From Nocardioides plantarum (GTDB lineage: Bacteria; Actinomycetota; Actinomycetes; Propionibacteriales; Nocardioidaceae), in NCBI RefSeq assembly GCF_006346395.1, contig NZ_VDMS01000001.1, positions 2,480,001 to 2,544,000 on the forward strand: a DNA stretch of 64,000 nt, written 5' to 3'. Numbering within the stretch: the stretch's first letter is position 1; every line of letters begins with the position of its first letter. The position numbers and the translations under genes were made by a program. The notes beneath the pieces were generated by a model. The model was not told where the DNA came from. It made no database searches and worked only from the letters and a program-made list of their open reading frames with translations. Of this stretch, positions 37,993 through 46,600 are shown piece by piece.

Positions 37993-38172
37993 ATGCTCTG
38001 TCTTCCGCCCCAGCCAGTGAGTGATGTTTCCGGAAACCAAGGTGAGGTTGTTCGAACCGAAGGCCGTCCGGTGGAGCCGGAGGGACAGTGCCAGGCGAGC
38101 CGGCCGTGCCACATCCCCCACGGCGACGTGCTCAACAGGTCGTCGCGCGTGCCGGGTTCGGACGGCTTGTGA
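37993..38172 (+). CDS. possible 59-residue leader ORF
   Basis: ATG 37993 to TGA 38172, overlapping the GTG of the next gene by four bases (GTGA), the coupling seen between real genes here. It starts 12 bases after element B. Against it: no ribosome site, no recognisable domain, and Pro/Gly/Arg-rich composition (GRPVEPEGQCQASRP). Could be a regulatory leader peptide or chance. Confidence 0.3.
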   Translation: MLCLPPQPVSDVSGNQGEVVRTEGRPVEPEGQCQASRPCHIPHGDVLNRSSRVPGSDGL

Positions 38173-39428
38173 GTGACCAGAGCGTGATCAGCCAAGGCTC
38201 ATCGGTCGGCTTCCGGCCCGGAGTCTTCGTCTTCGACGACGACGTCCACTGGGCTCGGATGTTGAAAGCTGTGCTGGGCCACCTCACGAGCTCAGGACGA
38301 ACCGGTCCACCAGCGCACGTCCGCATCAAGAGCGGCGACATCCTGAGGGACTCCGGTTTCGCGTCCGCGCTGTCCTACGGCCCGTTCGTCGAGAACGAAG
38401 GACGCACCCTTCTGTCTTGGCAGGACCGGCGCCGAGCTGCACTCGACCGCGATCACGAAGTGCGACTTCGAGAGATCCTCGACGTCCATAACCCGTCACC
38501 CAAACAGCCGCTCGTGGGGAGTCCCGCGCTTGTCTTCTCCCACATCGACGACGACGACCTCACCGCGACCCGTGGGCTCGGCGAGGTCGGCTCGAACCTC
38601 ATCGCACACGGCCGGTTCGACCCCCGTGACCCGGTTGTCGCCAGCCTCCTATGGGGTCAGATGCTTCCCACCGTGGTGGTGAGCCACGGGCGAGTACTCG
38701 AACGGCTCGAGGACGAGCCCGAGCTCGAAGAAAGCGGCGGCACGCTGCTACTGACGAACCCCACGCGGTCGTTCGTCGGCGAAGCCATCTTCTACGAAGC
38801 CTTCGACGAGACCGTCTACACCGACGAAAGGGCGCTCGGCTGGGACATGCCCGACCCACTTCCCATTCCTGCGCCTCCACCACAGCACGACACGCCCGTG
38901 GGCCAGGTCCTGAGGCGCATCGAGGACCGGACTGGGCCACGGATCAGCAGTCAAGACCGACGCGAAGATGGCGCTGATGTGTCACGCACGCTGGCCTTCC
39001 ATCAGTACCCCAACCCCAACGAGGTCGAACGCAAGGTCCGCACCTACCTGCTGGACCCGGGTCACGAGAAGCAACGTTGGGTGGAGTTCGCTGATCATGG
39101 ACTGCTCGATCGCGGTACTACTGCACTGCTCGTCGCATCGTCCCTCAGCAGCGTCCTCCTTTCACCGTTCCCCGCCGCTGACATCCGGCCGACTGCCGAC
39201 GCCGCTCTCCAGTTCACTGTGCCCGTCGCGCTTCCCACCCGACGGGGACACCTACTGCTGACAACGTCATGGACCTTTCGAGATAGGACGAACCCGCTGG
39301 CGACCGCCGACCTCGGTGACGGCGATCCACGGGACCCGGGTCCCGCGAGCGGACTTTGGCTGGCGACGGCGCACCCCAACCCACGCGAGGACGAATACGG
39401 TTCCCCGTTCGCTACGGCGTTCCATTAG
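38169..39428 (+). CDS. unrecognised island protein with DUF6883-like C-terminal part
   Basis: 419 residues from GTG 38169. The first ~260 residues (GVFVFDDDVHWARMLKAVLG, ALVFSHIDDDDLTATRGLGE, LLTNPTRSFVGEAIFYEAFDE) match nothing I know; the DDD clusters are notable. A Pro-rich linker (PIPAPPPQ) near 245 leads to a C-terminal region where KVRTYLLDPGHEKQRWVEFADHG...QFTVPVALPTRRGHLLLTT resembles DUF6883 (short domain found beside toxins and in mobile elements); this is a by-eye match. It ends at a TAG exactly where a 14-bp tandem duplication begins; without the duplication its frame would continue into the next ORF apart from that stop. Confidence 0.6.
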   Translation: MSDQSVISQGSSVGFRPGVFVFDDDVHWARMLKAVLGHLTSSGRTGPPAHVRIKSGDILRDSGFASALSYGPFVENEGRTLLSWQDRRRAALDRDHEVRLREILDVHNPSPKQPLVGSPALVFSHIDDDDLTATRGLGEVGSNLIAHGRFDPRDPVVASLLWGQMLPTVVVSHGRVLERLEDEPELEESGGTLLLTNPTRSFVGEAIFYEAFDETVYTDERALGWDMPDPLPIPAPPPQHDTPVGQVLRRIEDRTGPRISSQDRREDGADVSRTLAFHQYPNPNEVERKVRTYLLDPGHEKQRWVEFADHGLLDRGTTALLVASSLSSVLLSPFPAADIRPTADAALQFTVPVALPTRRGHLLLTTSWTFRDRTNPLATADLGDGDPRDPGPASGLWLATAHPNPREDEYGSPFATAFH

Positions 39429-39772
39429 GAGTCGACGGACTGGAGTCGACGGACTGGTCGGGCTTAGCCGAATTCGTCGAAACCATCGCCGTCAACACCG
39501 CACGCACCATGCTCGGCAACGCCGTGTCATCCTCCGGGGCTCTCTGGATACCCCGGGGGACCGGCCGACAGGAAGCCTTCTTCAAGTGGGCCCGCCGACA
39601 CCGCCACCCCTACACCTTCACGCGTAAGGGCCTCGGTGGCCCGGTCCTCGTCTACGACCCGCTACGGATGGGGCGCACCGGCGAGTCTGAGCGGTCCGCG
39701 GCGCTTCGAACAGCACAGATACTTCTCGGCCTGGCTGGGATCCGTTCCTACGTGCAGCTGCACTTCGATTGA
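39356..39772 (+). pseudogene. probable detached C-terminal part of the preceding protein
   Basis: Open frame of 138 codons starting at TTG 39356 inside the previous gene, with no ribosome site. Protein-like sequence begins only around 39443 (ESTDWSGLAEFVETIAVNTAR) and continues AFFKWARRHRHPYTFTRKGLGG, LRTAQILLGLAGIRSY. Removing one copy of the 14-bp duplication (39428-39455) puts it exactly in frame with the upstream gene, separated by one TAG codon. I therefore read it as the former C-terminus rather than an independent gene; a TTG-initiated gene remains possible. Confidence 0.5.
39428..39455. repeat. 14-bp perfect tandem duplication
   Basis: GGAGTCGACGGACT occurs at 39428-39441 and again at 39442-39455. 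Fourteen is not a multiple of three, so it shifts the reading frame at the end of the island's large gene. Confidence 0.9.
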
Positions 39773-39823
39773 GGTGTCGCGTGCCGGGTCTGATGGAGGC
39801 TCTACTGAACCCGGCACGCGGCA

Positions 39824-39852
39824 GTCGTCAGTTCGATTCTGACAGGCGGCTC
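39824..39852. repeat. attR: copy of the tRNA-Thr 3' end
   Basis: Exact 29-bp copy of 33815-33843, with no tRNA 5' half before it. Downstream it continues cctgaaggcc...gatcgggggcc, a diverged version of the sequence after the real tRNA, which marks the other end of the island. Confidence 0.88.
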
Positions 39853-39957
39853 ACCTGAAGGCCTTCGGTCCGCGGAGACGCGATCGGGGGCCGTTGTCGT
39901 CGTCGGCCGCACGTGGGTGGTCCCATCTCACGCGGCGGACGCACCTCGTGCGGGCCG

Positions 39958-41139
39958 CTATGGCCGGACAGTCCTCGGGAGCCGCACCGTGAAGGTGGTC
40001 CCTTCGCCGACCTCGGACGCGACGGTGACGTCGCCGCGGTGTCCGGCCACGATGATGGACACCAGGTGGAGGCCCAGGCCCGTGCCAGGGATGGCGCGTT
40101 GATGGGCGGACGCTCCCCGGAAGAACCGGTTGAACAGCTGCGACCGCTCGTCCGGCGGGATCCCGATACCGGTGTCGGTGACGTCGAGGAGGACGTCCGA
40201 CTCGGTGGTCCTCACCCGGCAGACGACGGATCCGCCGTCCTCGCTGAACTTGATGGCGTTGCCCATCAGGTTCAGCACGACGCGCTCCAGCTGCCCGGGG
40301 TTCCCCGACACGAAGGCAGACCGCTCGGTCACGTCGAACGAGATGTCCAGTCGGCTGGCGGTGCCTCCGGCCAGCACCATCTCGCGGGCCCGGACGACCA
40401 CGGCCCGCAGGTCCACCGCGACCGGCACGTGCTCCTCGGCGTCGGCCGAGAGCCCGAGCAGCAGGACGAGGTCGTCGGCCAGGGACGTGAGGCGGGCGGC
40501 GTTGCGGGCGATGGCGTCGACGAACCCGGCCTCGTGGGGGCTGAGGGTCGTCGCGTCCTGCAGCAGCTCGGCGTACCCGGTGATGTTGCTCAGGGGAGTG
40601 CGCAGCTCGTGGCTGACCGTCTCCACGAACTCGTTCTTGGCCCGATCCAGCTCGCGCAGCCGTCGTGTGCTCTCGCTCTCCTGCTCCAGCGCCGTGACCA
40701 GGGCGGCGTGCGTCAGCTGCTCGGTGCGGCTGCGCTGCACGCCGCGCAGCAGCGCATCGCCCAGCCGCGGCCCGTCGTGCTCGCCCTTGACCAGGTAGTC
40801 CTGGGCCCCCTCGGCCAGCGCCCACAGCGCCAGGGTGCCGTCGACCCGACCGGTCAGGACCATCAGAGCCGTCTGCGGTGAGGCATCGCGGACGGCGCGG
40901 ACGACGGCGCCACCGTCCGCGTCCGGCAGGGTGAGGTCGGCCAGGACCAGGTCGAAGTGGGAGTCGGTCAGCATCACCAGCGCCTGCTCGAGGTCCGCGG
41001 CCGCCTCGATCTCGCCGTGGGCGAACTCGTCCTCGAGCAGGGCCCGGACGAGCTCGCGGTCGGAGGTCGAGTCCTCGATCAGCAGGAACCGCAGGGGCGA
41101 GCTCCGATCGAGGGTCGAGGCCGCCGCGAGTTCGCTCAC
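39958..41139 (-). CDS. hybrid response-regulator/histidine kinase (receiver - HisKA - HATPase)
   Basis: 393 residues from GTG 41139. N-terminal receiver with FLLIEDSTSDREL and phospho-acceptor Asp in DLVLADLTLPDADG (near 63), then a coiled linker, HisKA with ETVSHELRTPLSNITGYAEL (His near 175) and ATPase boxes LMGNAIKFSEDG (N), DTGIGIPPDERSQLFNRFFRG (G1) and GTGLGLHLV (G2). No membrane segment, so it senses cytoplasmic signals or another kinase. It overlaps the single-domain regulator upstream by four bases; the three genes 42646-39958 form one phosphorelay operon. The gene ends about 100 bases from attR. Confidence 0.88.
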   Translation of the reverse strand: MSELAAASTLDRSSPLRFLLIEDSTSDRELVRALLEDEFAHGEIEAAADLEQALVMLTDSHFDLVLADLTLPDADGGAVVRAVRDASPQTALMVLTGRVDGTLALWALAEGAQDYLVKGEHDGPRLGDALLRGVQRSRTEQLTHAALVTALEQESESTRRLRELDRAKNEFVETVSHELRTPLSNITGYAELLQDATTLSPHEAGFVDAIARNAARLTSLADDLVLLLGLSADAEEHVPVAVDLRAVVVRAREMVLAGGTASRLDISFDVTERSAFVSGNPGQLERVVLNLMGNAIKFSEDGGSVVCRVRTTESDVLLDVTDTGIGIPPDERSQLFNRFFRGASAHQRAIPGTGLGLHLVSIIVAGHRGDVTVASEVGEGTTFTVRLPRTVRP

Positions 41140-41561
41140 TTCGGCAGCCTGACCAGCCCGAGCCAGAAGTCCTCGATCGAGCGCACCACGTGGGTGAACT
41201 CGTCGATGTCGGCGGGCTTGGTGAGGAAGCAGTTGCCTCCGAGGTCGTAGGTCCGCATCACGTCGGACTCGGCCGCGGAGGTGGTGAGCACCGCGACCGG
41301 GATGCGGTGGAGCAGCTCGTCGGCCTGCATCGCGGCGAGCACCTCGTGGCCCGAGAGCCGAGGCAGGTTCAGGTCCAGGATCATCAGGTCCGGGGGGTTC
41401 TCGCGGTGCGCCCGGAGGTGGTCGAGGGCGGACGCGCCGTCCCGGATGACCGTCACCTCGTGGGAGACCCGGGCGTCGCTGAGCGCGTCGAGCGTCAGCT
41501 CCACGTCGGCCAAGCTGTCCTCGACGAGCAGGATCTGGACCAGCGCGCCGGCGCTGCTCAT
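41136..41561 (-). CDS. single-domain response regulator (Rcp1/CheY-like)
   Basis: 141 residues. ILLVEDSLADVELTLDAL (acidic pocket), phospho-acceptor in DLMILDLNLPRLSG (near 70), AVLTTSAAESDVMRTYDLGGNCFLTKP with conserved Thr and Lys. No output domain, so it shuttles phosphoryl groups. The form resembles regulators paired with phytochrome-type kinases. It overlaps both neighbours by four bases. Confidence 0.9.
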   Translation of the reverse strand: MSSAGALVQILLVEDSLADVELTLDALSDARVSHEVTVIRDGASALDHLRAHRENPPDLMILDLNLPRLSGHEVLAAMQADELLHRIPVAVLTTSAAESDVMRTYDLGGNCFLTKPADIDEFTHVVRSIEDFWLGLVRLPK

Positions 41562-42646
41562 GCCGCCGGCTCCTGGTCGGGTGCCGCGGGAAGGGTGATG
41601 CAGAACCGGCTGCCCCCGAGCGGGGAGGGCTCGACCCAGGCCGCGCCGTCGGACCTCTCGGCAACCTGTTGGACGATCGCCAGCCCGATGCCGGTGCCCG
41701 AGAAGGCCTCGCGGACGTGGAGCCGGGCGAACATGCGGAAGATGCGCTCCCGGTACTCCGGCTCGATCCCGATGCCGTTGTCGTCGACGCAGATGAGCGC
41801 TCGACCGTCCTGGAGCCGGCCGGTCACCTCGACGACAGGGACGACGCCGGGCTCCTGGAACTTGGCTGCGTTGCTGATCAGGTTGCGCAGCACGGCGAGC
41901 ACCGACGGCTCGTCGTACCAGACGTCGGGCAGGTCGCCGACGGTCACGCCGGCCAGGTCCAGCGACACCACCGCACCCCGGGCGGCTGCGGTGGTGTCCA
42001 CCCGGCGGCCCGGTGGGTCGACCAGCAGGTACTGGGAGTACTCGAGGAGGTCGTCGATGAGGGCTCGCATCCGGGCCGCCCCGTCCACGACGTGGGCGAT
42101 GTAGCCGAGGCCGCGTTCGTCGAGCACCGGGGCGTAGCGCCGCTCGATCAGCTGGACGAACCCGGTCATGGCGCGCAACGGCTCGGAGAGGTCGTGGGAG
42201 GCGACGAACGCGAACTGCTCGAGGTCCCGGTTGGAGCGTGCCAGTGCCGCGCTCAGGCGGACCCGGTCGGTGACGTCCTGGACGCTCGTCGCCAGGCCGG
42301 CGACCACCCCGTCACCGTCACGCAGCGGGGACACGGTCAGCGAGACGGCGATCCGCCGGCCGTCGGGGCGCAGGTGCCAGCTGTCGAACCGGTCGACGCG
42401 CTGTCCGGCCAGGGCCTGCTCGTGCACCGAGCGCAGCTCGAGGGCCGCCCCCGGGGCAAGTAGGTCGGCCGTGGACCGGCCCACCATCTCGCGGGCGCTG
42501 CGTCCGTAGATGCGCTCGGCCGCGGCGTTCCAGGTCGTGATCGTGCCGTCGAGGTCCTCGCTGAAGATCGCGTCGGCCGAGACCTCGACGATCTGGGCCA
42601 GCAGCAGATCACGCGTCAACGGGAGGGCGGGGGTGGGAGCGCTCAT
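41558..42646 (-). CDS. PAS-domain sensor histidine kinase
   Basis: 362 residues. A PAS domain spans about 15-130 (EVSADAIFSEDLDGTITTWNAAAERIYGRSA, then PAC segment RRIAVSLTVSPLRD). HisKA has FAFVASHDLSEPLRAMTGF, the SHDL(S/R)EPLR variant typical of phytochrome-like and related kinases, and the ATPase has LISNAAKF, DDNGIGIEPEYRERIF and GTGIGLAIV. No membrane segment. First gene of the three-gene operon; CAGATT lies eight bases upstream of its ATG. Confidence 0.88.
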   Translation of the reverse strand: MSAPTPALPLTRDLLLAQIVEVSADAIFSEDLDGTITTWNAAAERIYGRSAREMVGRSTADLLAPGAALELRSVHEQALAGQRVDRFDSWHLRPDGRRIAVSLTVSPLRDGDGVVAGLATSVQDVTDRVRLSAALARSNRDLEQFAFVASHDLSEPLRAMTGFVQLIERRYAPVLDERGLGYIAHVVDGAARMRALIDDLLEYSQYLLVDPPGRRVDTTAAARGAVVSLDLAGVTVGDLPDVWYDEPSVLAVLRNLISNAAKFQEPGVVPVVEVTGRLQDGRALICVDDNGIGIEPEYRERIFRMFARLHVREAFSGTGIGLAIVQQVAERSDGAAWVEPSPLGGSRFCITLPAAPDQEPAA

Positions 42647-42868
42647 GCGACCGCAATCTGAGGTTGTCCGCCGAGGGCGGCGTCAGTCGGCAGATGGCTG
42701 GGGGGTGGGCCTGGCCGGCCCGCCGTCCTGTTCCGCTGACGCAGTGACCACCGTAAAACGATTTCAGCCCTCGGGGGTGAAAACTTCTCGATGTCGTGCC
42801 GATCCCAGGCTGCCCGACTCCGGGTGGGTCTGCGGCCTCGACCGCGCAGGTCTCGTAGCATCGGCGCC

Positions 42869-43372
42869 ATGTCGACGGTGAAGCTCGGGCGGACCGGGAG
42901 CACGGTGGTCGTCGACCTCGAGGTCTGCGTGAAGACCGGCCTGCCGACCAGAGAGACGGTCACCATCAACGGGAGCACGACTCCGCCGTGGGTGAGCTTC
43001 CTGCTGTTGATCACCGTGCTCGGCTACCTGTTCGCGAGTGCCATGGCCTCCCAGAAATTTCGGGTCACGCTGCCTTTTACTCACGCCGTCTACGACCGCT
43101 GGAAGCAGGGCAGGCGACGTGCGTGGCTTCTGGGGATCGTTGGCCTGATGGGGCTAGTGCTTGCCCTGGTGGCGAGTGACGGCGACGCGGGAGCAGGGGT
43201 CGGGGCGTCCGTTGTCGTGATCGTGGTCGCCCTCGTCGTTGGCATGAGCAACGGACGACGCCACGGGGTCGGCATCGTCGCGACACGACACGACGACCTG
43301 GTCGTCACCCGGGTGCACCCCTCCTTCGCCGCCGCCGTACGTGAATCCGTGGCCGAGCCACTCGTGGGGTAG
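42869..43372 (+). CDS. small integral membrane protein, unknown function
   Basis: 167 residues from ATG 42869; TAGCAT lies seven bases upstream (leaderless). A short beta-rich N-terminus (VKLGRTGSTVVVDLEVC) precedes membrane segments at about 48-65, 92-110 and 116-131 (GASVVVIVVALVVGMS). The C-terminus is cytoplasmic or external with TRHDDLVVTRVHPSFAAAV. No family recognised. Adjacent to the kinase operon but divergent. Confidence 0.65.
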   Translation: MSTVKLGRTGSTVVVDLEVCVKTGLPTRETVTINGSTTPPWVSFLLLITVLGYLFASAMASQKFRVTLPFTHAVYDRWKQGRRRAWLLGIVGLMGLVLALVASDGDAGAGVGASVVVIVVALVVGMSNGRRHGVGIVATRHDDLVVTRVHPSFAAAVRESVAEPLVG

Positions 43373-43654
43373 GTCCCGCAGGGCTCGGCAGCACACGAGG
43401 AACCCATCACCTCTGGGCACACCGTCTGCGGCACGAGCGTGCGGTGCTGTCGTACCGTTGACATTCGGGCTGCTCAACGCCCAGCGCTGGTACTGGGCGT
43501 CACTGAACACAAGGGTGACGGCACCGTTCGAGTCGGGCCAGCCTCCAGGGGTGGCCGTCAACAACGGGCGGCCACTCCGAAAATGGTCCTGGTGAAGCTC
43601 GACTGACGACCGCAGGCCGCTCCGTGCGACGACCCCGGTACGCCGGCACCGACC
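43373..43654. other. intergenic region, possible gene remnant and hairpin
   Basis: No complete gene. An 8-bp inverted repeat acgcccag/ctgggcgt (43477-43484, 43493-43500) may be a terminator. On the minus strand 43564-43448 a frame reading GGWPDSNGAVTLVFSDAQYQRWALSS looks protein-like but lacks context; possibly the tail of a lost gene. Confidence 0.35.
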
Positions 43655-46600
43655 TCAGCGCACGCGCAACGACGGACTGTCCTTCACGACCACCCGGTAG
43701 CCCAGCTTGCTCGTGCGCGTCCGGACGCGCACCGAGCGACCGCGGTCGGCGGCGCGCAACCGATAGGTCGTGGCGGTGGCGCCGGGGACGGCGACGCCAC
43801 CGACGTACCACTGCACCCTGACCCTGGTGCCCGGGTCGTGGGCGCCGACGTAGGCGCGCAGGGTGCGGCCGGCGACCGGGTTGCCGGCGATGCTCGGGCG
43901 GGGCTGGCGGGTCTGGTCAGCCGGCTTGGCCAGCACCGGGCGGCTGCGGCGGATCTCCCACGAGTAGCCCGGCCGCTCGCCGGTGACCGCGAAGACGATG
44001 GACTTGCCGACGTCCTGGGGGCGTACGACGTAGGTCGTCGAGGACGGGCCGGGGACCCCGACGCCGCCGACGACCCAGTTGAACGTGAACATGACCTCGG
44101 GCGCCCAGGTGCCGCGGACGCCGGTGAGGGTCTGCCCGGTGGTGGCCGTGCCCTGGACGGTGGGGATCGGGGCGGGGTCGAGGATCCCGGGATCGACGCC
44201 GACGGGCTCGCTCGTGCGGGTCACCGTCTCGTAGCCGGCGACGTCACGGGTGCCGGTGACCCGCACGGTCAGGCCGAAGCCACGGTCCTCGGGACGCGGG
44301 GTGTAGGTCGGACCGGTCCCGACGGCGTACCCGGCGACGAACCACTGGTAGGTCAGCTCGGCGTCGTCGGTCCACTCGCCCGGCACGACCGAGACCGGCA
44401 CCGCGACGCGCGGGGCGGCCGACAGGGTCGGCACGGGGGAGAACGGGGCGTCGATCGGGATGACGGTGACGGGCTCGCTGCTCTCGGTGGCGGTCGTGTA
44501 GCCGGGGAGGGTGCCGGTGACCGAGGCGGTCAGCTGGTGGCCGGCCTGCGCGGGGATCGGCCGGTACGTCGCCGCGGTGGCGCCCGGGATCGGCTCGCCG
44601 TCGAGCGACCACTGGTAGGTGAGCGTGGCGTCGCGGTCCCAGGACTCGTGGACCGCGGTGAGGGTCGTGCCCACCCGCGGCTCACCGGTGACGGTCGGGG
44701 CCGAGGTGGAGTGCTGCACGCCGGGCTCGACCGTGACGGGCCCGCCGGTGCGCGTGACCGTCTCGTAGCCCTCGCCCGAGCCGGTCACGCGCACCGTGAT
44801 GGCGGCTCCCAGGTCGGCGGCGGTCGCCTCGTAGCTGGAGTAGATGGCGTAGGGGATGCGCACCCCGTCGCGGAGCCACTCCCAGTCGTAGCTGGGCTCC
44901 TGGTCCCAGTCCTGGACGCTGACCAGGAGGCGGTCGCCGACGCGGGAACGGCCCTCGATGACCGGGTCGGGGTTGTCGATGGCGGCGATCGGCAGCCGCA
45001 ACGTGGTGACGCAGCCGGTGCCGCAGTCGGCCCCGGGCGTGGTGCCCCGGGCGCGGACGGTGAACGCGCCGCCCCGGCCACGGACGAGGGCGGCGGTGAA
45101 GGTGACCGACGCGGTCTCGCCGACCGGGATCGCCGGGACGTCCCAGGTGATGGTCTCCCAGGCGCGGGTCAGGCCCGACGGCAGCGGGTCGAGGTAGCCG
45201 CGGGCGCGCAGCTCGGTCGCGTCGACCTCGACGGTCGAGGCGGTGGTGGGGACCTTGCCGGTGTTGTGCGCGGTCAGCGTGTAGGCGACCGTCGAGCCGG
45301 GCGCGACGTCGCTGCCGTTCACCGGGTCCGAGGTGAGCGTGAGGTCGTAGGCGACGGGCCACGCAGCCGGCTTGCGGGTGCCGTAGACCCAGGTCTGGAA
45401 GAACGCGTCCAGGTCCTGGCCCGAGACCTGCTCGGCCACCGCGATGAACTGCGCGGTCGTCGCGCTGCGTCCGCCGTACGTCCGCAGCCAGGTGGTCATC
45501 ACGTCCTCGAACACGTCGTCGCCCAGGGCCGAGCGCAGGGCCTCCAGCGCGACGGCGCCGCGGGTGTATACCTGCTCGCCGAACAGCTCGGACGGGTCGT
45601 CGAACCCGGCCGCCGGCACCGACCACAGCGACGCGGTCGACGAGGAGCGCCAGGTGTCGTAGTAGGTGTCCTGGGTGCCCTTACCGCCGTCGAGCTCGGC
45701 GCCCACCTCGGTCTCGACGAACGTGGCCGGGCCCTCGTTGAGCCAGACGTCACCCCAGTCGGCGGGGGAGACGGAGTCGCCGAACCACTGGTGGGCCAGC
45801 TCGTGGACCAGTGTCGGCTCGTCGATCTGCGAGGGGAAGAACGGGCGGTCCTGGGTCTCGAGCGCATAGCTGACGCCGCTCGGCACCCGGTCGACGACCA
45901 CGCCCGTCGAGCTGCCCGGGTAGGTGCCGTAGTGACCCTCGATCGCCGTGAGGATCTCGCCGAGCCGGCCTCGGGCGGCCGTGAAGCCGGACGTGGCGGC
46001 GGACAGCGCGCTGTCGCGGTAGCTGTACTCGTGCGTGGTCCCGTCGGTGAGCGGGACGTCGGACTCGGCGGCGACGTACGGCCCGATGCCGACGAAGGAG
46101 AGGTACGTCGCCTGCTGTCGGGGCTGATCCCACGTGAAGGACTGGGTGGTCGACGACCGGCTCGTCTCGCTGAGCACCCCGTTGCCGACGACGGTGCGGT
46201 TCTGCGAGCCCGCGGCCGCCGAGTAGGGCACGGTCACCGTGGTCGAGAAGGTCGCCTTGTCGCGCGGGGTGTTGTTGTTGGGGAACCACGTCATCGCGCC
46301 GACCGGCTCGTTGAGGGCCACGACGCCCGAGGTCGCGCCGCTGCCGGTGTCGACCCAGCCCTCCTGGGAGCCGTCGGGGTCGGTGTGGGCGGCGGGCGTG
46401 CCCGAGTAGGTGACCGTGGTCGTGAACCGGCCGCTCACGGGACGGGCCGGTGTGACGACGAGCTTGTGCCGGTCCCCGGACGCCACCCGGGAGAACCGCG
46501 CCGGGTCGCCGTCGACCGAGACCGCGGTGACCGTGAGTCCCTCGAGGTCGAACGAGTACGTCGTCAACGGCTGCTGGGTCGTCGTCGCGGTGATGGTCGC

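Larger units (their letters stand above)
33844..39852. mobile_element. integrase-less genomic island in tRNA-Thr(CGT)
   Basis: About 6.0 kb between two copies of the tRNA 3' end. The genes inside use GAA, CAA and A/T-ending codons much more than the neighbours, which use GAG and CAG almost only. Contents: a broken nuclease-like gene, ~850 bases without a clear gene, a Schlafen/AlbA-type protein, a possible 59-residue ORF, and a large protein split near its C-terminus. I searched all six frames for an integrase, excisionase, transposase or replication gene and saw none. It was probably moved in trans or has lost its integrase. Multiple lesions suggest decay. Cargo type (AlbA/ATPase, nuclease-like) is reminiscent of defence islands, but no known system is recognisable. 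Confidence 0.82.

Noticed and set aside
33844..39852. Prophage
   Set aside because: No structural, replication or lysis genes and only 6 kb long.
43154..43564. 136-codon minus ORF with GGWPDSNGAVTLVFSDAQYQRW
   Set aside because: The second half is antisense to the membrane protein gene; kept only as a possible remnant in the intergenic note.
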